A stretch of DNA of 64,000 bases from Desulfobacteraceae bacterium (GTDB taxonomy: Bacteria > Desulfobacterota > Desulfobacteria > Desulfobacterales > Desulfobacteraceae), in the NCBI GenBank assembly GCA_016743945.1, contig JADGFI010000009.1, forward strand, positions 62,001-126,000, written 5' to 3'. The translations under genes and the position numbers were made by a program. Each line of letters opens with the position of its first letter. The first letter of the stretch is position 1. Of the stretch, positions 8,545 through 17,412 are shown one piece after another. The notes below the pieces were generated by a model that searched no databases, was not told the DNA's origin, and saw nothing but the letters and a program-made list of their open reading frames with translations.

Positions 8545-9342
8545 ATGTTGACTGTTCTTATTATCTATTGCGGCGTAGGGGCCATTGCCGGTGTACTGGC
8601 AGGGCTTCTTGGAATCGGCGGTGGTCTTGTCATTGTTCCCTTGCTGATCTATATCATGGGGACCCAGGGAGTATCGACAGATATACTCATGCATGTAGCC
8701 CTTGGTACCTCCATGGCCAGCATCATGTTTACATCAATCTCCAGTTTCATGGCCCACCACAAACGGGGGGCGGTAAGATGGGAAGTGGTCCGTCGCATTG
8801 TCATCGGTATATTTACCGGCACTTTTTTGGGATCTTGCTTTGCATCGGCCATGTCCACTGGTTTCTTAAAGGGATTTTTCTGTATTTTCCTCTATGTGGT
8901 GGCCACCCAGATGCTCATGAACAAAAAACCAAAGGCATCCAGAAATTTGCCGGAAACCCTTGGCATGTTTGCCACGGGCAATATCATCGGCGGGGTCTCA
9001 AGTCTTGTGGGCATCGGCGGGGGCACCCTGTCTGTTCCCTTCATGGTCTGGTGCAATATACCCGTCCACCATGCCATCGGAACCTCCGCTGCCATTGGCC
9101 TGCCCATTGCCGTGGCCGGGACCATTGGCTATATTTTCAATGGCTGGGGGCTTGCATCCCTGCCGGCCTATTCCATTGGTTATATCAACCTGCCCGCTCT
9201 TGTCGGGATTGCCTCCATAAGTGTTCTGACAGCGCCGTTAGGCGTTCGACTGGCCCACAGTCTACCCGTTGACAAGCTCAAGCGGATTTTTGCGGTTCTG
9301 CTTTACGGGGTCGGCACAAAAATGCTCCTGGGACTGATCTGA
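8545..9342 (+). CDS. TauE/SafE family sulfite/organosulfonate-type permease
   Basis: Inner-membrane permease of the TSUP (TauE/SafE, formerly DUF81) family, members of which export sulfite, sulfonates or related small anions. About eight hydrophobic segments are visible and the family's two repeated glycine motifs occur: AGLLGIGGGLVIVP in the first half and SLVGIGGGTLSVPF in the second. The frame is open from 8425, but I place the start at the ATG at 8545 because an AGGAG site lies 9 bases upstream and the protein then begins directly at the first membrane segment. No sulfur-metabolism gene is adjacent, so the substrate remains open. Confidence 0.85.
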   Translation: MLTVLIIYCGVGAIAGVLAGLLGIGGGLVIVPLLIYIMGTQGVSTDILMHVALGTSMASIMFTSISSFMAHHKRGAVRWEVVRRIVIGIFTGTFLGSCFASAMSTGFLKGFFCIFLYVVATQMLMNKKPKASRNLPETLGMFATGNIIGGVSSLVGIGGGTLSVPFMVWCNIPVHHAIGTSAAIGLPIAVAGTIGYIFNGWGLASLPAYSIGYINLPALVGIASISVLTAPLGVRLAHSLPVDKLKRIFAVLLYGVGTKMLLGLI

Positions 9343-9387
9343 TTTTATCTGATTGACAAAATAGCGAGGAGCCACATCCGGCCATGG

Positions 9388-10128
9388 TCAGGCCATGGCG
9401 GTGAACTCTCCGTCCGCATATAATCTGTTCCCATCATTGGGGTCATATATATTGAATTGGTAATGCCCATCCACGTTTTTATACCCGATGCGAACCGATT
9501 CCACGGATCTGTTAATTTCCCTGGAAAACCTTATTTTCACATCCCGCAATCGCTTGTTTCCCAAGGCAGGGGTTTTATGGAACAGGGTTTCGATAAAGCC
9601 CAGGTAAATGGTATTGTTCACATGACCGTTCACATCAAAGTCTCCGTACCGGAGACTGATTGTCAGCTCTTTTTCCGGTTCTAATTTGCCGCAGGTCTTC
9701 CAGCTGGCAAGCTCGTCCTCAAACCCTTTTTCAGGATCAAATTGATATAAAGATTCAATGTCTGCCGGGACTTTAATAATTTTTTTCTTTTTAAAGTCAA
9801 AAAATATCCAGACAGAAGATCCTTTTGCCACCAGGCCTTTTTCAGAGTCAATGCAATACTCCCTCAAGCCCATGTGGTGGCGGAACCCCCTTGACCAGGT
9901 CGTAATTTTCAATTTTTCCCCCAACAAGGGATACCGGAAAACCTCGATCTCCAGTCGATTCAGAAACCAGGTCACCCCCCTTGAAAAAAGAATATCCGGC
10001 CCTGCCCCCACCTTGATGGAATGAAGGGTGGCCATCTCCTGAAAAAACCTGGCCATGGCTTCCACTCGGAGCGTCTGGTCAGGATCAATATCAAAAAAAT
10101 CAATTTTTCGGACATTTTCTAGTTTCAT
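9388..10128 (-). CDS. Acyl-ACP thioesterase-family protein
   Basis: Double hot-dog thioesterase related to plant FatA/FatB and bacterial acyl-ACP thioesterases, hydrolysing acyl-ACP (or acyl-CoA) to a free fatty acid in the cytoplasm. The first hot-dog covers about residues 1-130 and the second 145-246. The catalytic signature DVNGHVNN followed by TIYLGF, with the expected Asp, Asn and His, is in the second hot-dog. Length (246) is normal for bacterial members. It lies 120 bp after the secreted hydrolase gene on the same strand. It converges with the TauE/SafE gene. Confidence 0.88.
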   Translation of the reverse strand: MKLENVRKIDFFDIDPDQTLRVEAMARFFQEMATLHSIKVGAGPDILFSRGVTWFLNRLEIEVFRYPLLGEKLKITTWSRGFRHHMGLREYCIDSEKGLVAKGSSVWIFFDFKKKKIIKVPADIESLYQFDPEKGFEDELASWKTCGKLEPEKELTISLRYGDFDVNGHVNNTIYLGFIETLFHKTPALGNKRLRDVKIRFSREINRSVESVRIGYKNVDGHYQFNIYDPNDGNRLYADGEFTAMA

Positions 10129-10248
10129 TCATCTTCCCATAAAGAATAAAGTTTGCTTGATCAACAAAAAAAAACCGATTGCCCCACTCCCCGATTATAA
10201 GAAATCCCCCCTCTGCAATTTTTTACAATGCAGTCCTTTTTCCCGGGT

Positions 10249-11577
10249 TTATTTTTTCAGGTTGTTTTCAAACGCCTCGTCAAGAAAATCAAAGACGGTC
10301 TGACTCATGATGCTGCGGTTCTCCGTCAGGCAATGATTGGAAGCGCCTTCATCGGCAGGCGTCACGACAAGGGCTTTTTTATCGTGGGGCACTTTATCCA
10401 GAAACAGCTTTTGCTGGGCCTGGATGTTGACGTCTGCGTATTCTCCCTCTCCCACCAGGGCGAGGGCCGGACAATTAATCCGGGCAGGGTCGAAGTCGAA
10501 ACCTCTGTTGGCCTCGACCAGACCGGGAATATTGTCCATGGCAACCCCCCAGCGCCAGGCAATCACCCGGATGGTGTTTGCCTTGAAAGAGGACCACTGC
10601 TTCATTTTGTCCTCGGTCATGGTCGCTACGGGCATGGCGGCAAACAGAGAATGGGCATCTACAACAGCACTGTTCATGACAATGGCCTTGATGCGATTGT
10701 CAAATTGAGCCGAACGGGGAACAAAGCCGCCGCCGCCGCTGATGCCAAACATGGCCAGACGCTTCGGATCGACCCCGGCCTTGGTCAAAGTATAGTCGAC
10801 GACCGCCTTCATGGGAACCTCCACGTCTACCCGGAAAAACTTTTTTTCAAGGGGAAGAAGTCCTTGGCCGGGAAGGTCGACGGTAAGAAAGTTGTAACCG
10901 TATTCATGGGCCTGGCGGGCGATGTAAAAGACAAGATCTTCTGCAAAGGTTTCTCCGCCGCCGATCATGATCAGCGTTTTGTGTTTTCCCGCGTCTTTGG
11001 AGGCCTTCCTATAGTATCCAGGCAAAACGCTTCCCTCAAAGGGAATTTCAAAATATTCCAGCACCGGATCGAACAGCAAACCCGCTTTTCTCACGAGACT
11101 GCGGCTTTTCAGGGCCGTCTTTTTAAAACGTTGGTCATCGGGCAACATGGCAATCAGGGCCGCTCGATAGTAATAAGAAGCCCGCATATACTGATCCCTG
11201 GCACTGACGCCATGACCTTTGGCAAGACTCTTGTCACCACGTGCCTCAACGCGTCCGGCCATCTCGACCCACTCTTTGTGCCAACTGGCCGCATCCCCCT
11301 CAATGATACGACCAGCAGTGAAAAAGGCTTCGCCTATCTCGCAGCCTCCGTTCATCGTTGCCCCGAGAATGAGAGCAAGGGAAAACTCCATCTCGTTGTC
11401 CTGGAAGTGCATGCGGGTTTGTGACGCGTGGGCATCCCAGCCTTCTATCTTTTGGGCCTCCTGGGCAGCAAGCGCCCCCGAAAAAACAATGCCTGTGAAG
11501 GCTGTTGCTAAAAGTAACAAGCGCAAAATCAATTTGTTCATGGACAAACACCCTCTTTTTTTTCTCTGATCAGACAT
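10249..11577 (-). CDS. Secreted alpha/beta hydrolase
   Basis: Serine hydrolase predicted to be exported: a basic N-region is followed by a hydrophobic core (LILRLLLLATAFTGIVF) and an ALAAQ-type signal peptidase I site. A helical cap of about 120 residues precedes the hydrolase core. The nucleophile elbow is GISGGGG (Ser near residue 280), an acidic residue is likely in GEGEYAD and the His in GASNHC. The organisation recalls the EstA/dihydroxypseudooxynicotine-hydrolase branch. Two starts are possible: 11577 with a strong AAGGAG site, and 11541 with GAGGGTG and a tidier signal peptide. Substrate is unknown. Confidence 0.8.
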   Translation of the reverse strand: MSDQRKKRGCLSMNKLILRLLLLATAFTGIVFSGALAAQEAQKIEGWDAHASQTRMHFQDNEMEFSLALILGATMNGGCEIGEAFFTAGRIIEGDAASWHKEWVEMAGRVEARGDKSLAKGHGVSARDQYMRASYYYRAALIAMLPDDQRFKKTALKSRSLVRKAGLLFDPVLEYFEIPFEGSVLPGYYRKASKDAGKHKTLIMIGGGETFAEDLVFYIARQAHEYGYNFLTVDLPGQGLLPLEKKFFRVDVEVPMKAVVDYTLTKAGVDPKRLAMFGISGGGGFVPRSAQFDNRIKAIVMNSAVVDAHSLFAAMPVATMTEDKMKQWSSFKANTIRVIAWRWGVAMDNIPGLVEANRGFDFDPARINCPALALVGEGEYADVNIQAQQKLFLDKVPHDKKALVVTPADEGASNHCLTENRSIMSQTVFDFLDEAFENNLKK

Positions 11578-11743
11578 CTTTTTTGTCTCCTTTGAACACA
11601 GAATGATGCAGTTGCCTGCATGCTTTTTTGGGACGATTCTTACCTTTTGCTTCCTGGGTGTTACTCTTTTTTATTATTAATAATTCGGCCCCGTCCACAA
11701 TATTCAACCCATGGAAAAACAAAAAATTATTGTAAAATACAAC

Positions 11744-11773
11744 TTCCCTGCCGGGCAAGGCCCTGGCAGGGAA
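11744..11773 (-). terminator. Stem-loop downstream of the FKBP gene
   Basis: TTCCCTGCC (11744-11752) pairs perfectly with GGCAGGGAA (11765-11773). The 12-base loop can itself form a short GGGC/GCCC pair. It lies 28 bp beyond the minus-strand FKBP stop at 11801, with AT-rich sequence after it but no immediate T-run. Confidence 0.55.
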
Positions 11774-11800
11774 GGAATAGAGAGAGGCTGGCTTAGAGAA

Positions 11801-12352
11801 TCAGCAACCGCAACCGCAGTTCCCCTTTTGATCAGAGCCGCAATCTCCCTTTGAATCAGAGCTGCATCCTTGGCCATGGGAGTCGCATCCGCAACTATGT
11901 TCCCCAGGCGCCGGAGGAGTCAGACCGGTTTCACTGATGGCAATATCAAATATCAATGTTTTTCCGGCAAGGAAATGATTTATATCCATTTTAACGGATT
12001 CTTCTCCGATCTCTGCTACCACGGCCGGAACCGGACGGCCGTTGGGGTCCTGGAGTTCCAGTTGCAATCCTTCAATCAGGGGGATCTCTTCTGGGAAATG
12101 CATCCGGGGAACATCCACAAAGGCTTCTTCATTTCGCAGACCATACCCCTCTTCCGGCAAAATGGTGACGGTTTTAGATTCCCCTTTTTTCATTCCAATG
12201 ACGGCGGTATCAAATCCTTTTATCAGCATTCCCGTCCCAACGGTAAATGTCAGGGGTGCCTTACCCTCTGATGTATCAAACACGTTCCCGTCTTCGTACT
12301 TACCCGTATAGTCTACAGCAATGGTATCCCCTGATTGTATCGTTTCAGTCAT
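11801..12352 (-). CDS. slyD: SlyD-like FKBP-type peptidyl-prolyl isomerase
   Basis: Cytoplasmic proline isomerase and folding helper of the SlyD type. Residues 1-65 contain the FKBP start (DYTGKYEDGNVFDTSEGKAP), the insert-in-flap region follows, and the C-terminus (about 150-184) is a Cys/His/Asp-rich tail with CGCD, GCSSD, DCGSD and CGCGC, the nickel/zinc-binding tail typical of SlyD. The frame is open to 12418, but the ATG at 12352 has an AAAGGA site 8 bases upstream and gives the normal N-terminus MTETIQSGDTIAVDY. A metal-storage or hydrogenase-maturation role is known for SlyD but cannot be shown here. Confidence 0.85.
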   Translation of the reverse strand: MTETIQSGDTIAVDYTGKYEDGNVFDTSEGKAPLTFTVGTGMLIKGFDTAVIGMKKGESKTVTILPEEGYGLRNEEAFVDVPRMHFPEEIPLIEGLQLELQDPNGRPVPAVVAEIGEESVKMDINHFLAGKTLIFDIAISETGLTPPAPGEHSCGCDSHGQGCSSDSKGDCGSDQKGNCGCGC

Positions 12353-12611
12353 GATCTTTTCCTTTCGGGACCGGCACCGCCGTACCCTGATATTCAACCG
12401 ACCCATTCCTTTTGACAATGGAAGCCAGCAATTTTAAAAAAATATCCCATAATTTAAGGATATGACAAACAAATGAGAAGTTAAGGTAATCCCCAAATAA
12501 TAATTGTCCAATATTTTCATTGTTTTTCTTTGTGGTGCGTCAAAAAAATGTTATGATGCACAAGCAAACTTACGGTATTGATTAAATCACGAATCAATTG
12601 CAGGAACCCAT

Positions 12612-12773
12612 ATGGAACTGATTAAAATTATTATCTCAATTATCCTCCCCCCCCTGGGCGTTTTCATGCAGGTGGGCATTGGCAAACATTTCTGGCTCAA
12701 TATCCTGCTGACTCTGTTGGGGTATATCCCCGGAATTATCCATGCGATCTGGGTGATTGCAAAAGAAAAGTAA
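12612..12773 (+). CDS. YqaE/PMP3 family small membrane protein
   Basis: A 53-residue protein of the UPF0057 (PMP3/YqaE) family, too short for routine ORF listing. It starts MELIKIIISIILPPLGVFMQ, with the diagnostic proline-glycine turn in the first membrane hairpin, continues VGIGKHFWLNILLTLLGYIPG and ends in IHAIWVIAKEK. Two transmembrane helices are predicted. An AGGA ribosome site lies 6 bases before the ATG. Homologues are stress-linked membrane peptides that affect membrane potential; the bacterial role is poorly defined. It stands alone; its 3' end overlaps a decayed minus-strand gene. Confidence 0.85.
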   Translation: MELIKIIISIILPPLGVFMQVGIGKHFWLNILLTLLGYIPGIIHAIWVIAKEK

Positions 12774-12969
12774 CCGTCTTAAGAAAATCATATCCACACA
12801 AAAAAGCATGAACAATATGGCAAGGGACAGTTGTAGCCCGGCCAGAAGAATAGCCGTCTGTGAACAATACCACACAGACGGCTAGGATATAAAAACAACT
12901 CCCTATCTCGGATCGTTTTTCAAGATCCTGGATCACCCGGGGGGTGAGGCTCTGCTTTTTAAACGCCAC
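12736..12969 (-). pseudogene. N-terminal fragment of a membrane sensor (kinase or GGDEF type)
   Basis: The frame opens with LTPRVIQDLEKRSEIGSCFY followed by a hydrophobic segment ILAVCVVLFTDGY, which resembles the start of multi-membrane sensor kinases or diguanylate cyclases. Just after FTDGY the hydrophobic character switches to the neighbouring frame (LLAGLQLSLAILFMLF, read within 12636-12875), which points to a frameshift near 12855. No output domain remains before pruA. It is therefore called a remnant; the parent family is not certain. Confidence 0.4.
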
Positions 12970-13077
12970 ATTCGCTCCTTAAAAACCACTGTAATCTACA
13001 ACGCATACCTATAAAATAGTGGCCTGAACATAGCAAAAAAACTATTAAGTATTAATTTTTTCCCCCCCAAAAAAACC

Positions 13078-14706
13078 TTATTGTGCCATGAAAGGATATT
13101 CATGCCTCACTGGCGGCACAAAAGTTTCTTTGATGGTCCGGGGAGAGGTCCAGCGCAACAGGTTGAACTGGCTGCCGGCCTTGTCATTGGTGCCGCTTTT
13201 ACGCCCCCCCCCAAAGGGTTGCTGGCCCACCACAGCACCTGTGGGCTTGTCATTGATATAAAAATTACCGGCAGAATGGGTCAGGCGCTGTGTCATGTGA
13301 GCGATGGCCTGCCGGTCCTGGGCAAAAACAGCCCCGGTCAATGCATAGGCCGAAGTTGTATCCAGGATGGTAAGGGTCTGGTCCAGCGCCTTGTCAGCAT
13401 ATACATAAACCGTCAAAACCGGCCCGAAAATTTCCTCTACCATGGATTCATAATAGGGATCCTGTGTCAAGATCACGGTGGGCGCAATAAAATATCCCCG
13501 GGACTTGTCCCGATCTCCCCCGGCAATGATATCGGCCTTGTCCGATGCCTCTGCCCGGCTGATAAACCCGTCAATGGTATCAAAGGCCTTTTCGTCAATG
13601 ACCGCATTTAAGAAAGGGGTATAGGACAAAACACTGCCGGGTTTGATTTTTGAAACCTGAGCGATCAATTTTTCCTGGAAAATATCCCATTTGGACTGGG
13701 GAACATAGAGCCGGGAACAGGCCGAACATTTCTGGCCCTGGTATTCAAAGGATCCCCGGATGGCAGCTGTCACCACCGTATCCACATCTGCCGACGGATG
13801 CATGAAAATATAATCCTTGCCCCCGGTCTCTCCCACAATGCGGGGATAGGATTTATAACGGGCGATATTCTCTCCGGCTTTCTGCCACAAGGTCTGGAAC
13901 ACACGGGTAGAACCGGTAAAATGTATACCGGCAAGATCCTTATGGTCCAGTACTATCTTGCCGGTGGCTGACCCGCTGCCCGGGATAAAATTAATAACCC
14001 CGTCGGGCAATCCTGCTTCCTTAAAAATCTCCATGAGATAAAAGCCTGAAAGGACCGCTGTGGACGCTGGTTTCCACACGATGGTATTGCCCATCATGGC
14101 GGGTGCCGTGCACAAATTCCCGGCAATGGCCGTAAAATTAAAGGGGGTCAGGGCAAAGACAAATCCTTCCAACGGCCGATACTCCATCCTGTTCCATATT
14201 CCGCGATCAGAAACGGGCTGGTTGCCATAAATCTCTTCCATAAAATGTACATTGAACCTTAAAAAATCAACCAGTTCACAGGTAGCATCAATCTCAGCCT
14301 GGAAGGCATTTTTGGACTGATTGAGCATGGTGGCTGCATTGATCTTATGGGTATATTTCCGGGAAATCAGATCTGCGGCCTTGAGAAAAATGGCGGCCCG
14401 GTCCTGCCAGGCCATGGCTTCCCAGGCAGGTTTGGCAGCAAGCGCTGCATCAATGGCCAAACGGATTTCCTTGTCTCCGGCCTTGCTGAAAGTCCCAAGC
14501 GTATGACCATGGTCATGGGGACAGCGGGCAACTCCTGTGTCTTGTGTATGAATCTTTTGGCCGTTGATAATCAAAGGAATTTCCAGGGTCAGGCCCATCT
14601 GACGGGTCAGCTCTTGTTCCAGAAGTTCTCGTTCCGGGCTTCCCGGTAAAAAAGTCTTGATGGGTTCGTTATAGGCTGGCGGTAATTTAAAAATGCTGTT
14701 ATTCAT
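13078..14706 (-). CDS. pruA: L-glutamate gamma-semialdehyde (P5C) dehydrogenase
   Basis: NAD-dependent oxidation of glutamate-5-semialdehyde (from pyrroline-5-carboxylate) to glutamate, the second step of proline degradation. The 542-residue protein has the long N-terminus typical of the eukaryote-type P5C dehydrogenase family (FKLPPAYNEPIKTF), the glycine motif GSGSATG, the Glu region VGETGGKDY and the catalytic Cys in GQKCSACSR. A GGAG site is 8 bases upstream of the ATG. It lies 29 bp after the ALDH7 gene on the same strand, forming a two-gene aldehyde dehydrogenase operon. No proline dehydrogenase is present in the window. Confidence 0.9.
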   Translation of the reverse strand: MNNSIFKLPPAYNEPIKTFLPGSPERELLEQELTRQMGLTLEIPLIINGQKIHTQDTGVARCPHDHGHTLGTFSKAGDKEIRLAIDAALAAKPAWEAMAWQDRAAIFLKAADLISRKYTHKINAATMLNQSKNAFQAEIDATCELVDFLRFNVHFMEEIYGNQPVSDRGIWNRMEYRPLEGFVFALTPFNFTAIAGNLCTAPAMMGNTIVWKPASTAVLSGFYLMEIFKEAGLPDGVINFIPGSGSATGKIVLDHKDLAGIHFTGSTRVFQTLWQKAGENIARYKSYPRIVGETGGKDYIFMHPSADVDTVVTAAIRGSFEYQGQKCSACSRLYVPQSKWDIFQEKLIAQVSKIKPGSVLSYTPFLNAVIDEKAFDTIDGFISRAEASDKADIIAGGDRDKSRGYFIAPTVILTQDPYYESMVEEIFGPVLTVYVYADKALDQTLTILDTTSAYALTGAVFAQDRQAIAHMTQRLTHSAGNFYINDKPTGAVVGQQPFGGGRKSGTNDKAGSQFNLLRWTSPRTIKETFVPPVRHEYPFMAQ

Positions 14707-14735
14707 TGTTTTTCTCCATTGTTTTTTTCCATTGT

Positions 14736-16283
14736 CTATCTGATGTCAAACTCTATGCCCTGGGCCAGGGGAAGGTCACGTCCCCAGTTAATGGTATTGG
14801 TCTGGCGTCTCATGTAAACTCTCCAGGCGTCAGACCCGGATTCCCTGCCCCCGCCGGTCTCTTTTTCGCCGCCAAAGGCACCGCCGATCTCAGCGCCCGA
14901 AGTTCCGATATTGACATTGGCAATGCCGCAGTCTGATCCTTTGTGGGATAAAAACTGCTCCTGGGCGTACATGGAACCGGTAAAAATTGCGCTGGAAAGT
15001 CCCTGGGGCACCTGATTATGCAATTCAATGGCCTGATCCAGGGAATCATAGTCAATGATATAAAGAATGGGCGCAAAGGTCTCCTGCTGGACAATGGGAT
15101 AATGATTTTTGACCGCCACAATGGCCGGGGTTACATAGAAGCCACCTTCAAGACCTTGGATGGTCGCGGGACCGCCGCCGTAAAGAACCTCTCCCCCCTG
15201 TTCCCTGGCAGCCGTAAGCGCCTGGTCCATGCCTGCCACGGCTGTGGCATCAATGAGGGGTCCCATCAAAGTTTTTTCATCCATTGGATTACCGATTCGG
15301 ACCTGTTTGTAGGCATCAATGAGCCGGGCAACAAATATCTTGCGCACAGAGGACTGGACAATGATTCTCCGGGTGGAGGTACATCGCTGACCGGCGGTGC
15401 CCACGGCCCCGAAAAGTGTTGCCCGGATGGCCATATCCATGTCGGCATCTTCGGTGACAATAATGGCATTGTTCCCCCCCAGTTCCAGCAGGGTGCGTCC
15501 CAGCCGCTCTCCCACAATTGCCCCCACCCGTTTGCCCATGGCCGTACTGCCCGTTGCGGAAATCAAAGGGATTCTCGGATCATTGAGCATGGGCATTCCC
15601 ACATCCTGCCGTGAACCGATGATCAGGTTAAACACCCCGTCAGCCCCGTATTTATCCACCACCGGCGCAATAATGTTCTGGATGGCAATGGCAGTCAGGG
15701 GAGTTTTTGAACTGGGTTTAAACAGGCAGACATCCCCGCATACCGCTGCCACCAAAGCATTCCATGCCCAGACAGCACAGGGGAAATTAAAGGCGGTGAT
15801 AATTCCGACCACCCCCAGGGGATGCCATTGTTCATACATCCTGTGCAGGGGCCGTTCACTGTGCATGGTCAACCCATATAGCTGCCGGCTCAAGCCCACG
15901 GCAAAATCAGCAATATCAATCATCTCCTGGACCTCGCCCATTCCTTCTGCCTTGATTTTCCCGTTTTCAAGGGCGATCAGGGTGCCCAGGGCCTCTTTTT
16001 TTTCCCGGAGTTGATTCCCTATTTCCCGGACCATCTCCCCCCTTTTAGGCGCCGGCATCATTTTAAAGGAGGCAAATGCAGTGGTGGCCTTTTCCATGAG
16101 AATGTCATAGGCCCCGGCATCTGCCAGGGCAACCCTTGCAATGGCCTGACCGTCAATGGGAGAATAACTGACAAGCTCCTGGCCTTTGGTCGTAATCCAG
16201 CCGTTGATGCTGCCGGTTGTCGCACCCTTATTCACTGTCTCTATCCCCAGTGTTTGCAAAATTTTATTTGTTTTTTTATCCAT
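14736..16283 (-). CDS. ALDH7-type aldehyde dehydrogenase (alpha-aminoadipic semialdehyde)
   Basis: NAD-dependent aldehyde dehydrogenase of the ALDH7/antiquitin group; characterised members oxidise alpha-aminoadipic semialdehyde (piperideine-6-carboxylate) in lysine breakdown and also betaine aldehyde. The catalytic segment GTAGQRCTSTRR and the Glu-containing LELGGNNAIIV, with the NN that typifies ALDH7, are present; 515 residues is the normal length. It heads the ALDH7-pruA operon and is divergent from the LysR regulator. The pairing suggests joint handling of amino-acid-derived semialdehydes, an inference. Confidence 0.87.
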   Translation of the reverse strand: MDKKTNKILQTLGIETVNKGATTGSINGWITTKGQELVSYSPIDGQAIARVALADAGAYDILMEKATTAFASFKMMPAPKRGEMVREIGNQLREKKEALGTLIALENGKIKAEGMGEVQEMIDIADFAVGLSRQLYGLTMHSERPLHRMYEQWHPLGVVGIITAFNFPCAVWAWNALVAAVCGDVCLFKPSSKTPLTAIAIQNIIAPVVDKYGADGVFNLIIGSRQDVGMPMLNDPRIPLISATGSTAMGKRVGAIVGERLGRTLLELGGNNAIIVTEDADMDMAIRATLFGAVGTAGQRCTSTRRIIVQSSVRKIFVARLIDAYKQVRIGNPMDEKTLMGPLIDATAVAGMDQALTAAREQGGEVLYGGGPATIQGLEGGFYVTPAIVAVKNHYPIVQQETFAPILYIIDYDSLDQAIELHNQVPQGLSSAIFTGSMYAQEQFLSHKGSDCGIANVNIGTSGAEIGGAFGGEKETGGGRESGSDAWRVYMRRQTNTINWGRDLPLAQGIEFDIR

Positions 16284-16348
16284 GGAATTCCTCCTGATTC
16301 AGTAAGGTTATTTATATGAAACTCCGGTCAAGACATTACAATTATAAG

Positions 16349-16405
16349 AGTTTCATTTTTCGTTGTAGCGAGAGCAAATACCCGTGCTCCGGCCATGCCG
16401 GTTAT
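16349..16405 (+). repeat. Dispersed hairpin repeat, copy A
   Basis: One of three near-identical elements of about 57 bp (others at 18009 and 61590). The first 18 bases AGTTTCATTTTTCGTTGT and the last 15 GGCCATGCCGGTTAT are invariant; the centre varies. In this copy GAGC pairs with GCTC around a ten-base loop, and the conserved CCGGC-CAT-GCCGG can form an alternative hairpin. It lies in the divergent promoter region between the ALDH7 and lysR genes. Function unknown. Confidence 0.8.
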
Positions 16406-16476
16406 TAAAAAATAGGTCGTCCTTGTAATATAAACCCTGGGGGTATAAAGTAAAATTCATAATATTCCTAATTATC

Positions 16477-16491
16477 ATGAATTGTATTCAT
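16477..16491. promoter_or_regulatory. Palindrome, candidate LysR operator
   Basis: ATGAAT-TGT-ATTCAT is a perfect 6-bp dyad around a three-base centre, 13 bp before the lysR ATG at 16505 and inside the lysR/ALDH7 divergent region. It contains the T-N11-A spacing recognised by LysR regulators. Autoregulation and control of the divergent operon are the expected roles; no experimental support. Confidence 0.5.
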
Positions 16492-16504
16492 ACATAAGGA
16501 TTAC

Positions 16505-17401
16505 ATGGACCTCTACCACCTGAAAACTTTTTTCTTCCTGGCAAAGGTAAAAAATTTCACCAAAGCCGCCAGTCTCTTATTTGTCACCCAGTCAGCAGTA
16601 AGCCATGCTATTAAGAAGCTGGAGGCTTCCGTTGACACCCCTCTTCTCCTGCGAAAAGGGAAAACCATTGTGCTGACCGATGCAGGCCTGACCCTGTTTG
16701 CCTCCTGTGAACGAATTTTTTATGAAATAGAACGGGCCGACCAGGATATCGCCAAATTCAAACGAGAAGCCAAGGTCCGTATCCGCATCGGCAGTACTGT
16801 GGAGTTCGGCACCAGTATCCTGGTCAAGCATATAAAAGGTTTTCTGGATGCCCACCCGGATATCCGCCTGGATTTTTTCTTTTCCCATCACCTTGAAACA
16901 CCCCTGGTTGAGGATGAAGTGGACCTGATCATTGACTGCAAGGAACATCTCCTGCCAAACCTTGCAAAAATTTATCTTTTCCAGGAACAATACATCACCA
17001 TTGCCGCTCCCGCCTTTGTCAGGGAACACACAATAAGGTCGGTGGAAGACCTTGAACGCATCAACATCCTGTCCAGTGACAAGCATTTGAAATGGTGGCA
17101 AAATTTTATCATGGCCATCCCTGAAGAAAAACGGTGTTGTCTGAAAAATGTGATTCAGATCAACCATATCCGCGGCATTATCAATGGTGCTGTTTCAGGT
17201 CTGGGAATTGGATTTGTCCCCAAATACACGGTCCTAGGAGAACTTGCAGAAAACATATTAATCGATCCTTTCCCCCATATCAAGCCCGGGGCAGACCACT
17301 TTAATATTTTTATCAAACAAGATAAGCTGACATTCCAAAGGAACAAAGCCCTGGTGGACTATCTGAGCCTGCTCAAGCCCTCTGAATTTGGTGTTGATTA
17401 A
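16505..17401 (+). CDS. LysR-family transcriptional regulator
   Basis: A 298-residue LysR regulator. The N-terminal winged helix is canonical (MDLYHLKTFFFLAKVKNF, then SLLFVTQSAVSHAIKKLE), followed by the linker helix and a type 2 periplasmic-binding-protein effector domain from about residue 90. It is divergent from the ALDH7-pruA operon, so it is the likely regulator of that operon, responding to a semialdehyde, amino acid or related metabolite. A 15-bp palindrome lies just upstream. An unknown gene follows at 11 bp and is probably co-transcribed. Confidence 0.9.
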   Translation: MDLYHLKTFFFLAKVKNFTKAASLLFVTQSAVSHAIKKLEASVDTPLLLRKGKTIVLTDAGLTLFASCERIFYEIERADQDIAKFKREAKVRIRIGSTVEFGTSILVKHIKGFLDAHPDIRLDFFFSHHLETPLVEDEVDLIIDCKEHLLPNLAKIYLFQEQYITIAAPAFVREHTIRSVEDLERINILSSDKHLKWWQNFIMAIPEEKRCCLKNVIQINHIRGIINGAVSGLGIGFVPKYTVLGELAENILIDPFPHIKPGADHFNIFIKQDKLTFQRNKALVDYLSLLKPSEFGVD

Positions 17402-17412
17402 GCAAGAAAGAA

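Noticed and set aside
10249..11424. Long plus-strand open frame (398 residues) opposite the secreted hydrolase
   Set aside because: It is the antisense of a well-supported hydrolase gene with signal peptide and catalytic motif; no motif on the plus strand.
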